Shown here: positions 42,424 to 50,951 of the stretch, piece after piece
How positions within the stretch are numbered: the first letter of the stretch is position 1
How the letters are laid out: each line of letters starts with the position of its first letter
Assembly (NCBI RefSeq): GCF_900101545.1
Contig: NZ_FMZU01000021.1
Span: 62,001-126,000 of the forward strand
DNA from: Variovorax sp. CF079
Lineage (GTDB): Bacteria > Pseudomonadota > Gammaproteobacteria > Burkholderiales > Burkholderiaceae_C
Direction: 5' to 3'
Length of the DNA stretch: 64,000 bases
Translations under genes and position numbers: made by a program
The notes under the pieces: generated by a model
Seen by the model: only the letters and a program-made list of their open reading frames with translations
Told to the model about the DNA's origin: nothing
Database searches by the model: none

Positions 42424-43494
42424 ATGCCTGTCCAGCACGCCCTGTACCGCATGCATGAGCTGGCTTTTCGCACGCAGTACGCCGAGCTCAAGGAACGCAC
42501 TGCGTCTGCGGGCCGCCTTCTTCAAGGAACGCCCGGGAGCCTTCAATTGCGCCGGGGGACAGGCTATGCCTACTGGTATCGGGTCTTCTATCCGGCGCCT
42601 GGCAAGAAGGCCGAGCAGATCGTCTGCAAAGACGGGGACACCGCGGCACTCGACGAAGTGTCCCGCGAGATCGAGTTCGCCCAATGGACAAGCGCCCAGG
42701 TGAGAAATCTCAGGAAGCTCGATTTCCAGGTGGCGGACAAAGGCGTGGCGAGCGTGCTGGTCGAGCTTCACAACGCGGGCATCCTGGGCGCGTGCCTCGC
42801 ACTGGTCGGAACCTTGGGCTTCATGGCCTGGTTGAACGAACTCGGAGCGATGGCGGTATCGGCCCGCACGCAGGACGTCGACATTGCCGCCCGGCAAAAG
42901 CTGAGGCTTGCAGCGCCGGCGTCCTTTCTTGAAGCGATGGAAGCCACCAGGCTTGGTTTTCATCCTGTTCCCGGGATTCCAAGCCAGGCGCCCTCGACTT
43001 CCGTGAAGCTCAAGGGCAGGGATGGGTTGCGAGTCGACGTTCTGACGCATGGCGAGGAGCTTGGAAAGACCGTTCCCCTGCCGCAGCTGAAATGGCATGC
43101 CGAGACCGTGCCCCACTATGACTATCTGCTCGCGGAGCCAAGTCGCGCCGCATCGCTTGCCGGCGGCCATTGCATCCCTTTGACGTTGCCGCAGCCGGAG
43201 CGCTTCGTCTGGCAAAAGCTCTACGCGAGCGCCGAGCGCAAGGCCAAGCCCGAGAAAGCCGAAAAGGACCTGCTGCAGGCAGCGACCCTGGGAGCCGTCC
43301 TGGCCGAGCAGCAAGACGAGCTTCTGTCCGATTCGTTTCGGGATGCGCCAGCCGCACTCAAGGAAGTGGCGAGAACCCGCCTGCCTGCTTTGCGCAGGGC
43401 CTTGAGTGGGCATCCTCAAGCGCTCGAACAGTTCGAGCTCGCCCTCGGACCGGCAGCGAGGAAGCGATCGCGCCCTAGCTCGGCCGGTCCGTGA
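42424..43494 (+). CDS. GSU2403-family nucleotidyltransferase-fold protein
   Basis: A 356-residue soluble protein. Residues about 110-160 (GILGACLALVGTLGFMAWLN followed by ARTQDVDIAAR) match the nucleotidyltransferase-fold family named after Geobacter GSU2403: a GT/GxxA-type helix, then a DVD motif for metal-bound nucleotide. The N-terminal 90 residues are helical and the C-terminus is basic. No partner gene typical of an abortive-infection toxin/antitoxin pair is adjacent. Codon use and base composition look slightly less GC-rich than the neighbours. An earlier TTG (42406) is possible; ATG 42424 is preferred. The 3' end overlaps the YceI gene by 20 bases. Confidence 0.75.
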   Translation: MPVQHALYRMHELAFRTQYAELKERTASAGRLLQGTPGSLQLRRGTGYAYWYRVFYPAPGKKAEQIVCKDGDTAALDEVSREIEFAQWTSAQVRNLRKLDFQVADKGVASVLVELHNAGILGACLALVGTLGFMAWLNELGAMAVSARTQDVDIAARQKLRLAAPASFLEAMEATRLGFHPVPGIPSQAPSTSVKLKGRDGLRVDVLTHGEELGKTVPLPQLKWHAETVPHYDYLLAEPSRAASLAGGHCIPLTLPQPERFVWQKLYASAERKAKPEKAEKDLLQAATLGAVLAEQQDELLSDSFRDAPAALKEVARTRLPALRRALSGHPQALEQFELALGPAARKRSRPSSAGP

Positions 43495-44104
43495 TGTTGA
43501 CCGCCTCGACCTGCACCAGGAGCCGCACCTTGTTCTCGAAGCCGAAGTTGATGCCCCAGGTGATGCCCCAGTCGCTGCGCTCCACGATGGTCTCGAAGTC
43601 GCCGCCGCAGACCTGGCGCTTGATCAGCGGGCTGAGGTAGCAGCCGAAGCGGCTGGCCTTGAGCTTGATGGGCCGCGTCTGGCCCATCAGCGTGAGCGTG
43701 CCGTCGACTTCGGCGACCTTGTCGCCGTTGAAATCGATCTTGTCGGCCACGAAGCGGCCGGTCGGAAATTCCGCGACGTTGAAGAAGTCCTTGCTCAGCA
43801 CGTGGCGGTTGAGCAGGTCGACGCCGGTGTTGATGGAGCCGATGTCCATCGTGATGTCGATCTTGCCGTTCTTGCCCGTGGTATCGATCTTGACCGTGCC
43901 GTCCTTGGTGCTGAAGCGGCCGCGGTTGGTGGTGGTGCCGTAGTGGCCCATCTCGTACATCACGAAAGTGTGGGTCGGGTCGACCACGTAGCTGGCGCCC
44001 TTGACCGGACCTCCTGCCGGCAAGGCGGCCATTTCCGGTGCCTGCTGTGCGGCGGCGAGGGTCGCTGCGGCCGCGAGCGCAGCGACGGCAATGGACTTCA
44101 TCAT
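43475..44104 (-). CDS. YceI family protein (copy 1)
   Basis: A 209-residue exported protein (MMKSIAVAALAAAATLAAAQ signal). The lipocalin-like YceI fold is evident from YVVDPTHTFVMYEMGHYGTT, GKIDITMDIGSINTGVDLLN, LSKDFFNVAEFPTGRF and LTLMGQTRPIKLKASRFGCY. YceI proteins bind polyisoprenoid lipids in the periplasm. It is the last gene of a row (cytochrome b561, YceI copy 2, YceI copy 1) with a 45-base spacer. Two Cys in the C-terminal half (GCYLSPLIKRQVCGG) could form a disulfide. The two YceI copies differ strongly, so this is an old duplication. Confidence 0.9.
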   Translation of the reverse strand: MMKSIAVAALAAAATLAAAQQAPEMAALPAGGPVKGASYVVDPTHTFVMYEMGHYGTTTNRGRFSTKDGTVKIDTTGKNGKIDITMDIGSINTGVDLLNRHVLSKDFFNVAEFPTGRFVADKIDFNGDKVAEVDGTLTLMGQTRPIKLKASRFGCYLSPLIKRQVCGGDFETIVERSDWGITWGINFGFENKVRLLVQVEAVNITDRPS

Positions 44105-44149
44105 GACGAGCTTTCGAATGGGGCGATGCAAAGAAGAACGAAGGTCAGG

Positions 44150-44737
44150 TCAAATCGGACGCAGGCCGGCGAGCACGAGCTTGAAGCGCACCTGCACGTC
44201 GTCGCCGACCATCGAGGTGTCGGTCCATTCGCCCTCGCCGATCTTGAAGGCGAGGCGCTGGATCGTAAAGCTTCCCGTCGCCACCGACTGCCCCGAGGCT
44301 TGCGTGATGGTCACCGGCACCATGACGTACTGCGTGGTGCCCTTGATCGTCAGCTTGCCCGCGACCTCGAAGTGCCCGCTGCCGAGGCTCTTGATGGCGC
44401 TCGACTGGAAGTTGGCCTTCGGAAATCGCGCGGTGTCGAACCACGGCGCCTTGGGCAGTTCGGCGTCGCTTTGCGGCACGCCGAGGGTGGCGCTGCCCAT
44501 GTCGATCTGCATGGAGACCGTGCCGCCCTCGGGCTTCTGCGGGTCGAAGGCGATCTGGGCGTCGAACTTCTTGAACGCGCCTTCGACCGGCACGCCCATC
44601 TGCTTGGTGACGAAGGTGATCTGGCCGTAGCCGGGGACCAGCTTCGCCATCGGTTCTGCGGCGCTCGCCGGCCCCGCCGTCGCGAGCGCCGCAGCGGCGG
44701 CCCAGAGTGCCCGCCAGGCGATTGGAAGTCTTGTCAT
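44150..44737 (-). CDS. YceI family protein (copy 2)
   Basis: A 195-residue periplasmic protein with a signal peptide (ALATAGPASA). Core YceI motifs: ITFVTKQMGVPVEGAFKKFD, VSMQIDMGSATLGVPQSD, FPKANFQSSAIKSL and GKLTIKGTTQYVMVPVTI. The lack of Cys and the different loop pattern set it apart from copy 1. The start ATG overlaps the cytochrome b561 stop (ATGA). Together these genes resemble the cytochrome b561-YceI pairs known in many proteobacteria, in which a quinol- or lipid-linked redox function is suspected. Confidence 0.9.
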   Translation of the reverse strand: MTRLPIAWRALWAAAAALATAGPASAAEPMAKLVPGYGQITFVTKQMGVPVEGAFKKFDAQIAFDPQKPEGGTVSMQIDMGSATLGVPQSDAELPKAPWFDTARFPKANFQSSAIKSLGSGHFEVAGKLTIKGTTQYVMVPVTITQASGQSVATGSFTIQRLAFKIGEGEWTDTSMVGDDVQVRFKLVLAGLRPI

Positions 44738-45342
44738 CTTGGGTGTCCCTGGTGCGAAAAAGGCCACATGCGATCGAGCAGGCCGTCGCGGTCGGCGAAG
44801 TGATGCTTGAGCGCCGCCGCCGCGTGCAGCAGCACCACGGCGGCCAGCGTGAAGGCGCTGCCTTTGTGCATCGGCTTCAGCACCGCCTCGGCGAAGTCCT
44901 TGTCCACCGGCACGAAGTCCGGCAGCGGCACGAGGCCGAACCAGACGATCGGAATGCCCAGTCCCGAGCTGTAGGCCCAGCCGAACAGGGGGACGGCGAA
45001 GAACAGCAAATACAGCAGCAGATGCGTGCCGCGGTGCGCGATGAGCTGCCAGCCCGGCATCGCCTCCACGATGCAGGCTGGCAGCGGCGGCGGCGGGTGT
45101 GACAGGCGCCACAGCAGGCGCAAGGCCGAAAGCGTCAGGATCGTGATGCCGGCCCACTTGTGCCAGTTGATGAGCTTGAGCCGCATCGGCGAGAAGGGCA
45201 GGCCGGCCATGTAGAGGCCGACGCTGAAGGAGGCGACGATCAGCAGCGCGAGCAGCCAGTGCAGCCCCATGGCGACCGCGCCGTAGCGTGGGGCGTCGGC
45301 ACGGTCGTGGGCAAGCGCGGGATGGAGCGGCTCGGCGGGCAT
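44734..45342 (-). CDS. cytochrome b561 family protein
   Basis: A 202-residue inner-membrane di-haem cytochrome with four helices. Haem-ligand histidines: His28 in AMGLHWLLALLIV, His62 in LINWHKWAG, plus HRGTHLLLYLLFF and VLLHAAAALKHHF further on. It likely moves electrons from quinol, possibly to superoxide or a periplasmic acceptor. First gene of the b561/YceI/YceI unit and 28 bases downstream of a small membrane protein gene, so the transcript may begin further upstream. The N-terminal 20 residues are acidic and cytoplasmic. Confidence 0.92.
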   Translation of the reverse strand: MPAEPLHPALAHDRADAPRYGAVAMGLHWLLALLIVASFSVGLYMAGLPFSPMRLKLINWHKWAGITILTLSALRLLWRLSHPPPPLPACIVEAMPGWQLIAHRGTHLLLYLLFFAVPLFGWAYSSGLGIPIVWFGLVPLPDFVPVDKDFAEAVLKPMHKGSAFTLAAVVLLHAAAALKHHFADRDGLLDRMWPFSHQGHPR

Positions 45343-45370
45343 GCACAGAGCATATCGCCCCGCAAGCCGT

Positions 45371-45493
45371 CTATCCGATGCTCCAGCGCGCGATCAGCAG
45401 CAGGCCGAGGCCCAGCACCAGCATCAGCACGAAGGGCACCACGAGCCAGGGTGCGTCATGCTCTTCTTTGTCGGAGGCGAGCTGGTTGTTCAT
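45371..45493 (-). CDS. small single-pass membrane protein
   Basis: A 40-residue protein: an acidic N-terminus (MNNQLASDKEEHDAPW) and one helix (VVPFVLMLVLGLGLLLIARW). It starts 2 bases after the stop of the 97-residue membrane protein gene upstream and lies 28 bases before cytochrome b561. Its size and acidic head fit a small subunit or stabiliser of a membrane complex, but no homologue is recognised. The ribosome-binding site is weak; translation is likely coupled to the upstream gene. Supported mainly by the clean start-stop packing of the operon. Confidence 0.6.
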   Translation of the reverse strand: MNNQLASDKEEHDAPWLVVPFVLMLVLGLGLLLIARWSIG

Positions 45494-45495
45494 GA

Positions 45496-45789
45496 TCAGA
45501 AGGTCGGAACGTGATTGGCCTGTTCGGGCGTGCGGTCGGTCAGCACCTCGCTCGCGGCGGGAACCGAGGGATCGCTGCTGCGATAGGCGGCCGCAGGCGG
45601 GGCCTGGCGCTGCGCCGCGGCGCCGCTGGCCTCGGCTTGCCAGTGGCCGAGCAGGGCCAGGCCGACGAGCAGGATGGCGGCCAGTGCCACCGAACCGAGC
45701 AGCAGCCGGGGCATGCGGCTTTCTTTCCGGCTTTTTCCGGCGAGCGCCGAGAGCCGGTATCTGGTCGCTGCGTGGGATTGGAACTGCAT
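45496..45789 (-). CDS. small membrane protein of unknown function
   Basis: A 97-residue protein with a basic N-terminus (MQFQSHAATRYRLSALAGKS), one membrane helix (LLLGSVALAAILLVGLALLG) and a hydrophilic, Ala/Pro/Ser-rich periplasmic part ending NHVPTF. The ATG at 45789 follows GGAAGG; an ATG further upstream (45840) would add residues without character. It precedes the 40-residue gene by 2 bases and may open the b561/YceI transcript. No family recognised. Confidence 0.6.
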   Translation of the reverse strand: MQFQSHAATRYRLSALAGKSRKESRMPRLLLGSVALAAILLVGLALLGHWQAEASGAAAQRQAPPAAAYRSSDPSVPAASEVLTDRTPEQANHVPTF

Positions 45790-45921
45790 GCGGGGCCTTC
45801 CTTCCTTCGGATGACACGCGATGAAGGCGTGTGCATGCAATCTAGGCAGGAAGCCGTGCGCGGAAAATGCCGCCTTCGCGTTCGGGATCCCGCGTTCGCG
45901 GGAGGGGCCGCGCGACAGCGC

Positions 45922-47781
45922 TCAGGCGACCGGCGCCGTCATCGGCAGGCGCAGCACGACGCAGGTGCCGGTCGGGCCCGAGCGCACTTCGAGCGCACCG
46001 CCGAGCCGCTGGGCCCGCGAGCGCATGTTGCCGAGGCCGTGGCCCTGGCGCCGGGGTTCGCCGACCAGGCCATGGCCGTCGTCTTCGACTTCCATTTCGA
46101 GCATGTCGCCGAGCTGGCGCAGCCGCACCTCGACCCGCGTGGCCCGCGCATGCTTGAGCACATTGGTCAGCGCCTCCTGCGCCACGCGCAGCAGCTGCAG
46201 CGCGGCGTGCGGCGCCAGGGGCATCGCATCGTCGGGCAGGTCGATGTCCCAGCGCGGGCGTACGCCGGCCGCGATCAGCTGCGCCTCCCAGCGGAACATG
46301 AAGTTGCCGAGCGCGGCGCCGAGGTTGTGCTCGTCGGAGGCCAGCGCATCGAGCGCGAGCCGCATGTCGGCGATGCAGCTGCGCAGCGCGGTGGCGATCT
46401 GGCCGTCGTCCATGTCGCCGCGCTCCACGCGCGACAGCGAGGTGAAGAGCTGCGAGCCCAGGCCGTCGTGCAGGTCGCGCATGATCAGCTGGCGCTCTTC
46501 CGATGCGGCATGCTCGCGCTCCAGTGCGGCCAGCCGCTCGTAGTTGGCCGCCAGCGCTCGCTCGCGGTCGGCGACGCGCGTTTCCAGCGTGCGGTTCAGG
46601 TCCTCCAGCGAGTGCAGCGTGCGCAGGAAGCGCGCCGTCAGAAGGGCTGCCATCGCCAGCAGCAGCATGTTCGAGCCGAAATGCAGCAGGTGGATGCGAT
46701 GCCCGACCCATTCCGGCAGGAAGCGCCCGAGCAGGCGCGGGTCCCAGGTGATCAGGTAGTCGTGCACGCCCACCAGCACCGCAAAGGCCATCACGGCGGA
46801 CAGTGCCGCAGAGGTCAGGGTGCCGCGGCGGCGCGCATAACCGATCGAGGTCGCGATGATCAGCAGGCCGACCCCCATCATGCCGCCCAGCCAGTAGCGC
46901 GCCACGAACGGCTCCGCCGCGAAGCCGCCGAGCGCGAAGCTGAGCGGGCCCAGCAGCCAGTAAGCCACCAGGCCGCGCTCCAGTCCGGGCCGATGGACGC
47001 CGGCATAGCGCAACGTGAACACCGCCATCACGATCACGAAGCCGCCCGTGGCGCTGTTGTAGATCACGCGCCACCACTGCCATTGGGCCATGGGCATCGC
47101 ATCGATCAGGAAGGTCATGGTGCGGGTGGCCCACAGCGCGGCCGCAAGGCCGAAGAGCCCATAGAGCACCTCGCTGCGGCGGCGCCACCAGATGAACACC
47201 ACGAAGCCGGCGACCAGCACGGAGACGAGCACCGTGAGCTCGGGCACGGTGCGGGTCCAGAACAGGCGCCGGTCGTGCAGCGGCTGGAGCTCGGTTTGCG
47301 GCCCGACGGCGACGCGCGGGAAGCGCAGCGGGTAGCCCTTGGGGGCCGCGACGCGGATCGCCAGCTCGTTGCGGCCGGGGCGCAGCAGCGGTGCCGGAAA
47401 CACCGTCATCTGCGGCCGGTAGGTGCGCGCGTAGACCTGCTCGGTGTTCTCGGGCACGCTCGCGACCAGGGTGCCGTTGAGCCAAAGGTCGCCGCCGTCG
47501 TAGAAGTAGGGCACGTAGGCGGCCCACTGCGCCTGCCGGGCCGGATCGTCGGGATAGTCGAAGCCGACGCGGTACCAGGCGGGCGCTTTTGCGCGGTCCG
47601 GGCGCGAATACCCGGCGTCGTCGGGCAGCGTCACCGTTTCCCATGCCGCGTCGGCCGGCGGTGGGGTTCTAGTGACGAGCGGCGCCGCAAACACCGAGGC
47701 CTGGCGCGGCTCCTGCAATGCCGCATGGGCGATGCCCGCGATGCAGGCCGCCATCAGCACGGCGACCGCGAGCCGGTGCAT
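45922..47781 (-). CDS. sensor histidine kinase with periplasmic carbohydrate-binding-like domain
   Basis: A 619-residue kinase. After a signal-like N-terminus (MHRLAVAVLMAACIAGIAHA), residues about 50-170 form an all-beta domain like the galactose-binding jellyroll (YFYDGGDLWLNGTLVASVPE); then seven membrane helices (about 190-385), a coiled coil (LNRTLETRVADRERALAANY) and a HisKA_3 domain with the phospho-acceptor in IMRDLHDGLGSQLFTSLS. The HATPase domain ends with NVLKHARATRVEVRLRQ, DDGHGLVG and GHGLGNMRSRAQRL. The stop-start overlap TGATG with the response-regulator gene pairs the two. Confidence 0.9.
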   Translation of the reverse strand: MHRLAVAVLMAACIAGIAHAALQEPRQASVFAAPLVTRTPPPADAAWETVTLPDDAGYSRPDRAKAPAWYRVGFDYPDDPARQAQWAAYVPYFYDGGDLWLNGTLVASVPENTEQVYARTYRPQMTVFPAPLLRPGRNELAIRVAAPKGYPLRFPRVAVGPQTELQPLHDRRLFWTRTVPELTVLVSVLVAGFVVFIWWRRRSEVLYGLFGLAAALWATRTMTFLIDAMPMAQWQWWRVIYNSATGGFVIVMAVFTLRYAGVHRPGLERGLVAYWLLGPLSFALGGFAAEPFVARYWLGGMMGVGLLIIATSIGYARRRGTLTSAALSAVMAFAVLVGVHDYLITWDPRLLGRFLPEWVGHRIHLLHFGSNMLLLAMAALLTARFLRTLHSLEDLNRTLETRVADRERALAANYERLAALEREHAASEERQLIMRDLHDGLGSQLFTSLSRVERGDMDDGQIATALRSCIADMRLALDALASDEHNLGAALGNFMFRWEAQLIAAGVRPRWDIDLPDDAMPLAPHAALQLLRVAQEALTNVLKHARATRVEVRLRQLGDMLEMEVEDDGHGLVGEPRRQGHGLGNMRSRAQRLGGALEVRSGPTGTCVVLRLPMTAPVA

Positions 47782-48440
47782 CACAGCAATCCCATCTGGC
47801 TCGCTTCGTAGACCGCTTCGCCGCGCGAGTGGACGGCGAGCTTGCGGTAGATCTTCTTCACGTGCGCGACCACGGTGTGCGGCGAGATGTCGATCAGCTC
47901 CCCGATGGTGTCGAAGCTCAGGCCCTTGGCCGTGAGGCGCAGGATCTCGGTCTCGCGTTCGGTCAGGGGCGAGGGCGCTTCGGGCGTGGGCGGCTGCGTC
48001 GCGGGCGCCGGCTGGGCGCTGACGCGGAAGCGCGCCAGCACGCGACGCGCGATGCTCGGGCTGATGGGCGAGCCGCCGGCGCGCACTTCGTGGATGCTGG
48101 CGGCAATGCGGTCGGCCCCGGCGTCCTTGAGCAGGTAGCCGGTGGCGCCGGCCTCGATCGAGGACAGCACGTGCTGGTCGTCGCCGAACATCGTGACCAC
48201 CAGCACGTCGCACTGCGGACGATGGCGGGCCGCGTGGCGGATCACCTCGACGCCGTCGATGTCGGGCAGCCCGAGATCGACCAGCATGACGTCGGGCGCT
48301 TGCGCGTCCAGCATCGCCAGCGCCGCGCGCCCGGTGGCCACCGCCGCGATGAGCTGCAGGCCGGGGTCCGCCAGCACCGCGTCCGAAAAACGGCGCATGA
48401 ACTCCGGTTCGTCTTCGACAATCAGCACGCTGGTGGTCAT
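47781..48440 (-). CDS. LuxR-family two-component response regulator
   Basis: A 219-residue NarL-type regulator. The receiver has VLIVEDEPEFMRRF (acidic pocket), the phospho-Asp in PDVMLVDLGLPDIDG, and the switch segment VVTMFGDDQHVLSSIEAGATGYLLKDAG. The C-terminal LuxR HTH reads PLTERETEILRLTAKGLSFD, then TIGELIDISPHTVVAHVKKI. It is the first gene of the pair with the histidine kinase and divergent from the RNA methyltransferase gene over a 105-base gap. Targets are unknown. Confidence 0.94.
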   Translation of the reverse strand: MTTSVLIVEDEPEFMRRFSDAVLADPGLQLIAAVATGRAALAMLDAQAPDVMLVDLGLPDIDGVEVIRHAARHRPQCDVLVVTMFGDDQHVLSSIEAGATGYLLKDAGADRIAASIHEVRAGGSPISPSIARRVLARFRVSAQPAPATQPPTPEAPSPLTERETEILRLTAKGLSFDTIGELIDISPHTVVAHVKKIYRKLAVHSRGEAVYEASQMGLL

Positions 48441-48545
48441 GTGAGCCCTTCGCGACGCGGTCCGGCGATTTTCGCACCGGGGACTTGCATGGCGATAGCG
48501 CAAACGCGGTAGGGCCACATGGGATACTGGCCTTCGAATCCCGCC

Positions 48546-49778
48546 ATGAACGACCTCTCCCTTTTCCTGCCCTGCGCCGCTGGCGTTGAAGACTTTCTCG
48601 CGCAAGAGGTGCATGCGCTGACCGGCCGCGTCGGCCAGGACCTGCTGACCCTGCGCGGCGGTGTGCGCGTACGTGCCGACTGGCGCGAAGCCATGAAGCT
48701 CAACCTGCACAGCCGCCTCGCGCAGCGCGTGCTGATCGAACTGGCCCACGCGCCGTACCGCAACGAGAACGACCTCTACGCCATCGCGAGCGGCGTGGCC
48801 TGGGAGATCTGGTTCACGCCCAAACAGACCTTCAAGATCGAGACCACGGCGCAGCACAGCCCGCTCACCAGCCTCAACTTCGCCACGCTGCGTATCAAGG
48901 ACGCGATCGCCGACCGCTTCCGCGCCAAGGCGAACGGCGTGCGCCCCAGCATCGAGACCCAGTGGCCCGACGCGCGCGTGTTCGCGCACCTGGCCACCGA
49001 CCAGTGCACGCTCTACATCGACACCTCGGGCGAGCCGCTCTTCAAGCGCGGCTGGCGGCAGGACAAGGGCGATGCGCCGCTGAAGGAAACCCTGGCCGCC
49101 GCCATGCTGGCCGCCAGCGGCTGGTGGAACCCGGAAACCGGCGAAGTCGCCGGGGAGCCGCTCTACGACCCCTGCTGCGGCAGCGGCACGATCGCGATCG
49201 AGGCGGCGCAGATCGCGCGCGGCATCGCCGCCGGGTCGCTCAGGCGCTTCGGCTTCGAGAAGCTGCTGCCCTTCCAGGCCCACGTGTGGTCGGGGCTCAA
49301 GGCCGAGGCGCAGCGTGCCGCGGCACCTGGGGTCGCGATCTTCGGCTCGGACGTGTCGCACCGCATGGTCGACTTCGCCGAGCGCAATGCCGAGCGCGCC
49401 GGCGTGGCCGAAGCGGTGCAGTTCAGGGGCGGCGACGCGCTGCAGCGCATGCCGCCGGCCGAGTCGGGCGTGATCGTGCTGAATCCGCCCTACGGCGAGC
49501 GCATCGAGGTCGGCGGCGTCGCGGCGGCAGGCGGCGGCAAGGGCGGCGGCCGCGAAGAGGCGCAGACCGAAGACGGCGGCGAGTTCTTCGTGCAGCTCGC
49601 CAGCCACTGGAAGAAGAACTACGCCGGCTGGACCGCCTGGGTGCTGACGCCCGACCTCCAGCTGCCCAAGCGCATGCGCCTGAAGGAATCGCGCCGCGTG
49701 CCGATGTGGAACGGGCCGATCGAGTGCCGGCTGTTCCGCTTCGACATGGTGGCGGGTTCGGCGCGCAACCGGGTCTGA
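48546..49778 (+). CDS. THUMP-domain class I RNA methyltransferase (RlmL-like)
   Basis: A 410-residue enzyme. The N-terminal ferredoxin-like/THUMP part (MNDLSLFLPCAAGVEDFLAQ, then VAWEIWFTPKQTFKIETTAQ) binds RNA; the catalytic domain has DPCCGSGTIAIEAAQIARG (SAM binding) and VIVLNPPYGERI (NPPY catalytic motif). This is the layout of the m2G2445 half of 23S rRNA methyltransferase RlmL. A Gly-rich insert (VAAAGGGKGGGREEAQTEDG) follows the NPPY motif, an odd low-complexity feature. The ATG at 48546 gives the family start; nine further codons upstream are non-homologous. Confidence 0.92.
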   Translation: MNDLSLFLPCAAGVEDFLAQEVHALTGRVGQDLLTLRGGVRVRADWREAMKLNLHSRLAQRVLIELAHAPYRNENDLYAIASGVAWEIWFTPKQTFKIETTAQHSPLTSLNFATLRIKDAIADRFRAKANGVRPSIETQWPDARVFAHLATDQCTLYIDTSGEPLFKRGWRQDKGDAPLKETLAAAMLAASGWWNPETGEVAGEPLYDPCCGSGTIAIEAAQIARGIAAGSLRRFGFEKLLPFQAHVWSGLKAEAQRAAAPGVAIFGSDVSHRMVDFAERNAERAGVAEAVQFRGGDALQRMPPAESGVIVLNPPYGERIEVGGVAAAGGGKGGGREEAQTEDGGEFFVQLASHWKKNYAGWTAWVLTPDLQLPKRMRLKESRRVPMWNGPIECRLFRFDMVAGSARNRV

Positions 49779-49791
49779 GGGCGCCCTTCGA

Positions 49792-50742
49792 TCAGGGAGG
49801 GTCGGGGTGCAGCAGCGGCCCGGCCGGATGGTTCGAAACCGGCACCGAGAAGAAGCGGGTCAAGGCTTCGGCTGTGGGCCCTGGCGCTTCCTCCGGGAAG
49901 AAATGGCCGGCATCGATGGCGTGGCCCTGCACGTCACCGGCCCATGCGCGCCAGAGCGCGAGCGGCCCGCCCGCTTCGGGATACCAGGTGTCGAGCGCTC
50001 CCTGCGCGCCCCAGAGCGCGAGCACGGGGCAGTCCATGCGCCGCCTGCCGGCGACGTCGGCCTGGTCGTGCGTGCGATCGAGGCTCGCGGCCGCGCGGTA
50101 TTCCTCGCAGATGGCATGGACGCGCTCGGGATCCTGTAGCGTCTCCAGATAGGCCGAGCGCACCGCCGGCGGGAACACCTCCGCGGGAGAGCCCCACTCG
50201 CCGAACGCGGCGTCGAGGATGGCCTCGGGTGCCGCGGCCAGCAGACGCTCCGGCAGCGGCTCGGGCTGGGCCAACAGCGACCAGGGCCAGTAGCCGAGCG
50301 CGAAGCGGGCATCGGCGCGGGCCCACACCGTTTCCGTCGGCAGGATGTCGAGGACGGCAAGCCGGTCGATGCGGGTCGGATGGTCGAGTGCCATGCGGTA
50401 GGCGACACGGCCGCCGCGGTCATGTCCGGCAACCGAGAAGTGGGGGTACCCCAGCCGCTCCATGACGATCGCCATGTCGCGCGCCATGGCGCGCTTCGAG
50501 TACGGCGCGTGGTCGGGCGCGGAGGCCGGGCAGCCGCTTCGCCCATAGCCACGCAGATCGGCGCAGACGACGGTGAAGTTGCGGGCCAGCAACGGCGCCA
50601 CGCTGCGCCACATCAGGTGTGTCTGCGGAAAACCGTGCAACAGCAGGATCGGCGGGCCGGAGCCGGACCAGCGCGCAAAGATATGGGTTTCGCCCGTCTG
50701 GATCTCGGCGGTCTCGAAGTCGTCAATCGCGGCGGGGCCCAT
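49792..50742 (-). CDS. alpha/beta hydrolase, haloacetate-dehalogenase-like
   Basis: A 316-residue hydrolase. Oxyanion region LLHGFPQTHLMW, the nucleophile Asp108 in VAGHDRGGRVAYRMALDHP (with two Arg that bind the carboxylate, as in haloacetate dehalogenases), and the C-terminal His in IDAGHFFPEEAP are intact. Where fluoroacetate dehalogenases have YWHW for halide, this protein reads YWPWSLLAQP, so one halide-binding His is lost; the substrate may not be fluoroacetate, and epoxide or ester hydrolysis is possible. The ATG at 50742 is chosen by the family start. A convergent gap of 13 bases separates it from the methyltransferase gene. Confidence 0.85.
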   Translation of the reverse strand: MGPAAIDDFETAEIQTGETHIFARWSGSGPPILLLHGFPQTHLMWRSVAPLLARNFTVVCADLRGYGRSGCPASAPDHAPYSKRAMARDMAIVMERLGYPHFSVAGHDRGGRVAYRMALDHPTRIDRLAVLDILPTETVWARADARFALGYWPWSLLAQPEPLPERLLAAAPEAILDAAFGEWGSPAEVFPPAVRSAYLETLQDPERVHAICEEYRAAASLDRTHDQADVAGRRRMDCPVLALWGAQGALDTWYPEAGGPLALWRAWAGDVQGHAIDAGHFFPEEAPGPTAEALTRFFSVPVSNHPAGPLLHPDPP

Positions 50743-50753
50743 GGGGACAGGCC

Positions 50754-50951
50754 CTAGCGTCCCTGGCTCAACCGGCTGAGGCCCTGGTCGGTCAGGAAAA
50801 TGGTGCCCCGCTGGTCCGAGGCGACGAAGCCGTTGGACCGCAGGCGGCTGGAAACCTTGATCGAATCGGTGGGGGATCGCTTGGCAGCGGCCTCGCGCAG
50901 CGCCTGAAGCGTTCTCCACTGTTCGTCATTGAGCTGGATTTTCTTTGTCAC
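50754..50951 (-). CDS. small hypothetical protein, possible winged-helix
   Basis: A 65-residue protein (MTKKIQLNDEQWRTLQALRE at the start, RGTIFLTDQGLSRLSQG at the end). The helix-turn-helix-strand pattern with a FLTDQG turn resembles a small winged-helix fold, but no named family is recognised. The start is a GTG preceded by GGAAGGAAG. It ends 11 bases before the hydrolase ATG, so both may be co-transcribed, making it a possible regulator. The 291 bases upstream contain no other gene. Confidence 0.6.
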   Translation of the reverse strand: MTKKIQLNDEQWRTLQALREAAAKRSPTDSIKVSSRLRSNGFVASDQRGTIFLTDQGLSRLSQGR

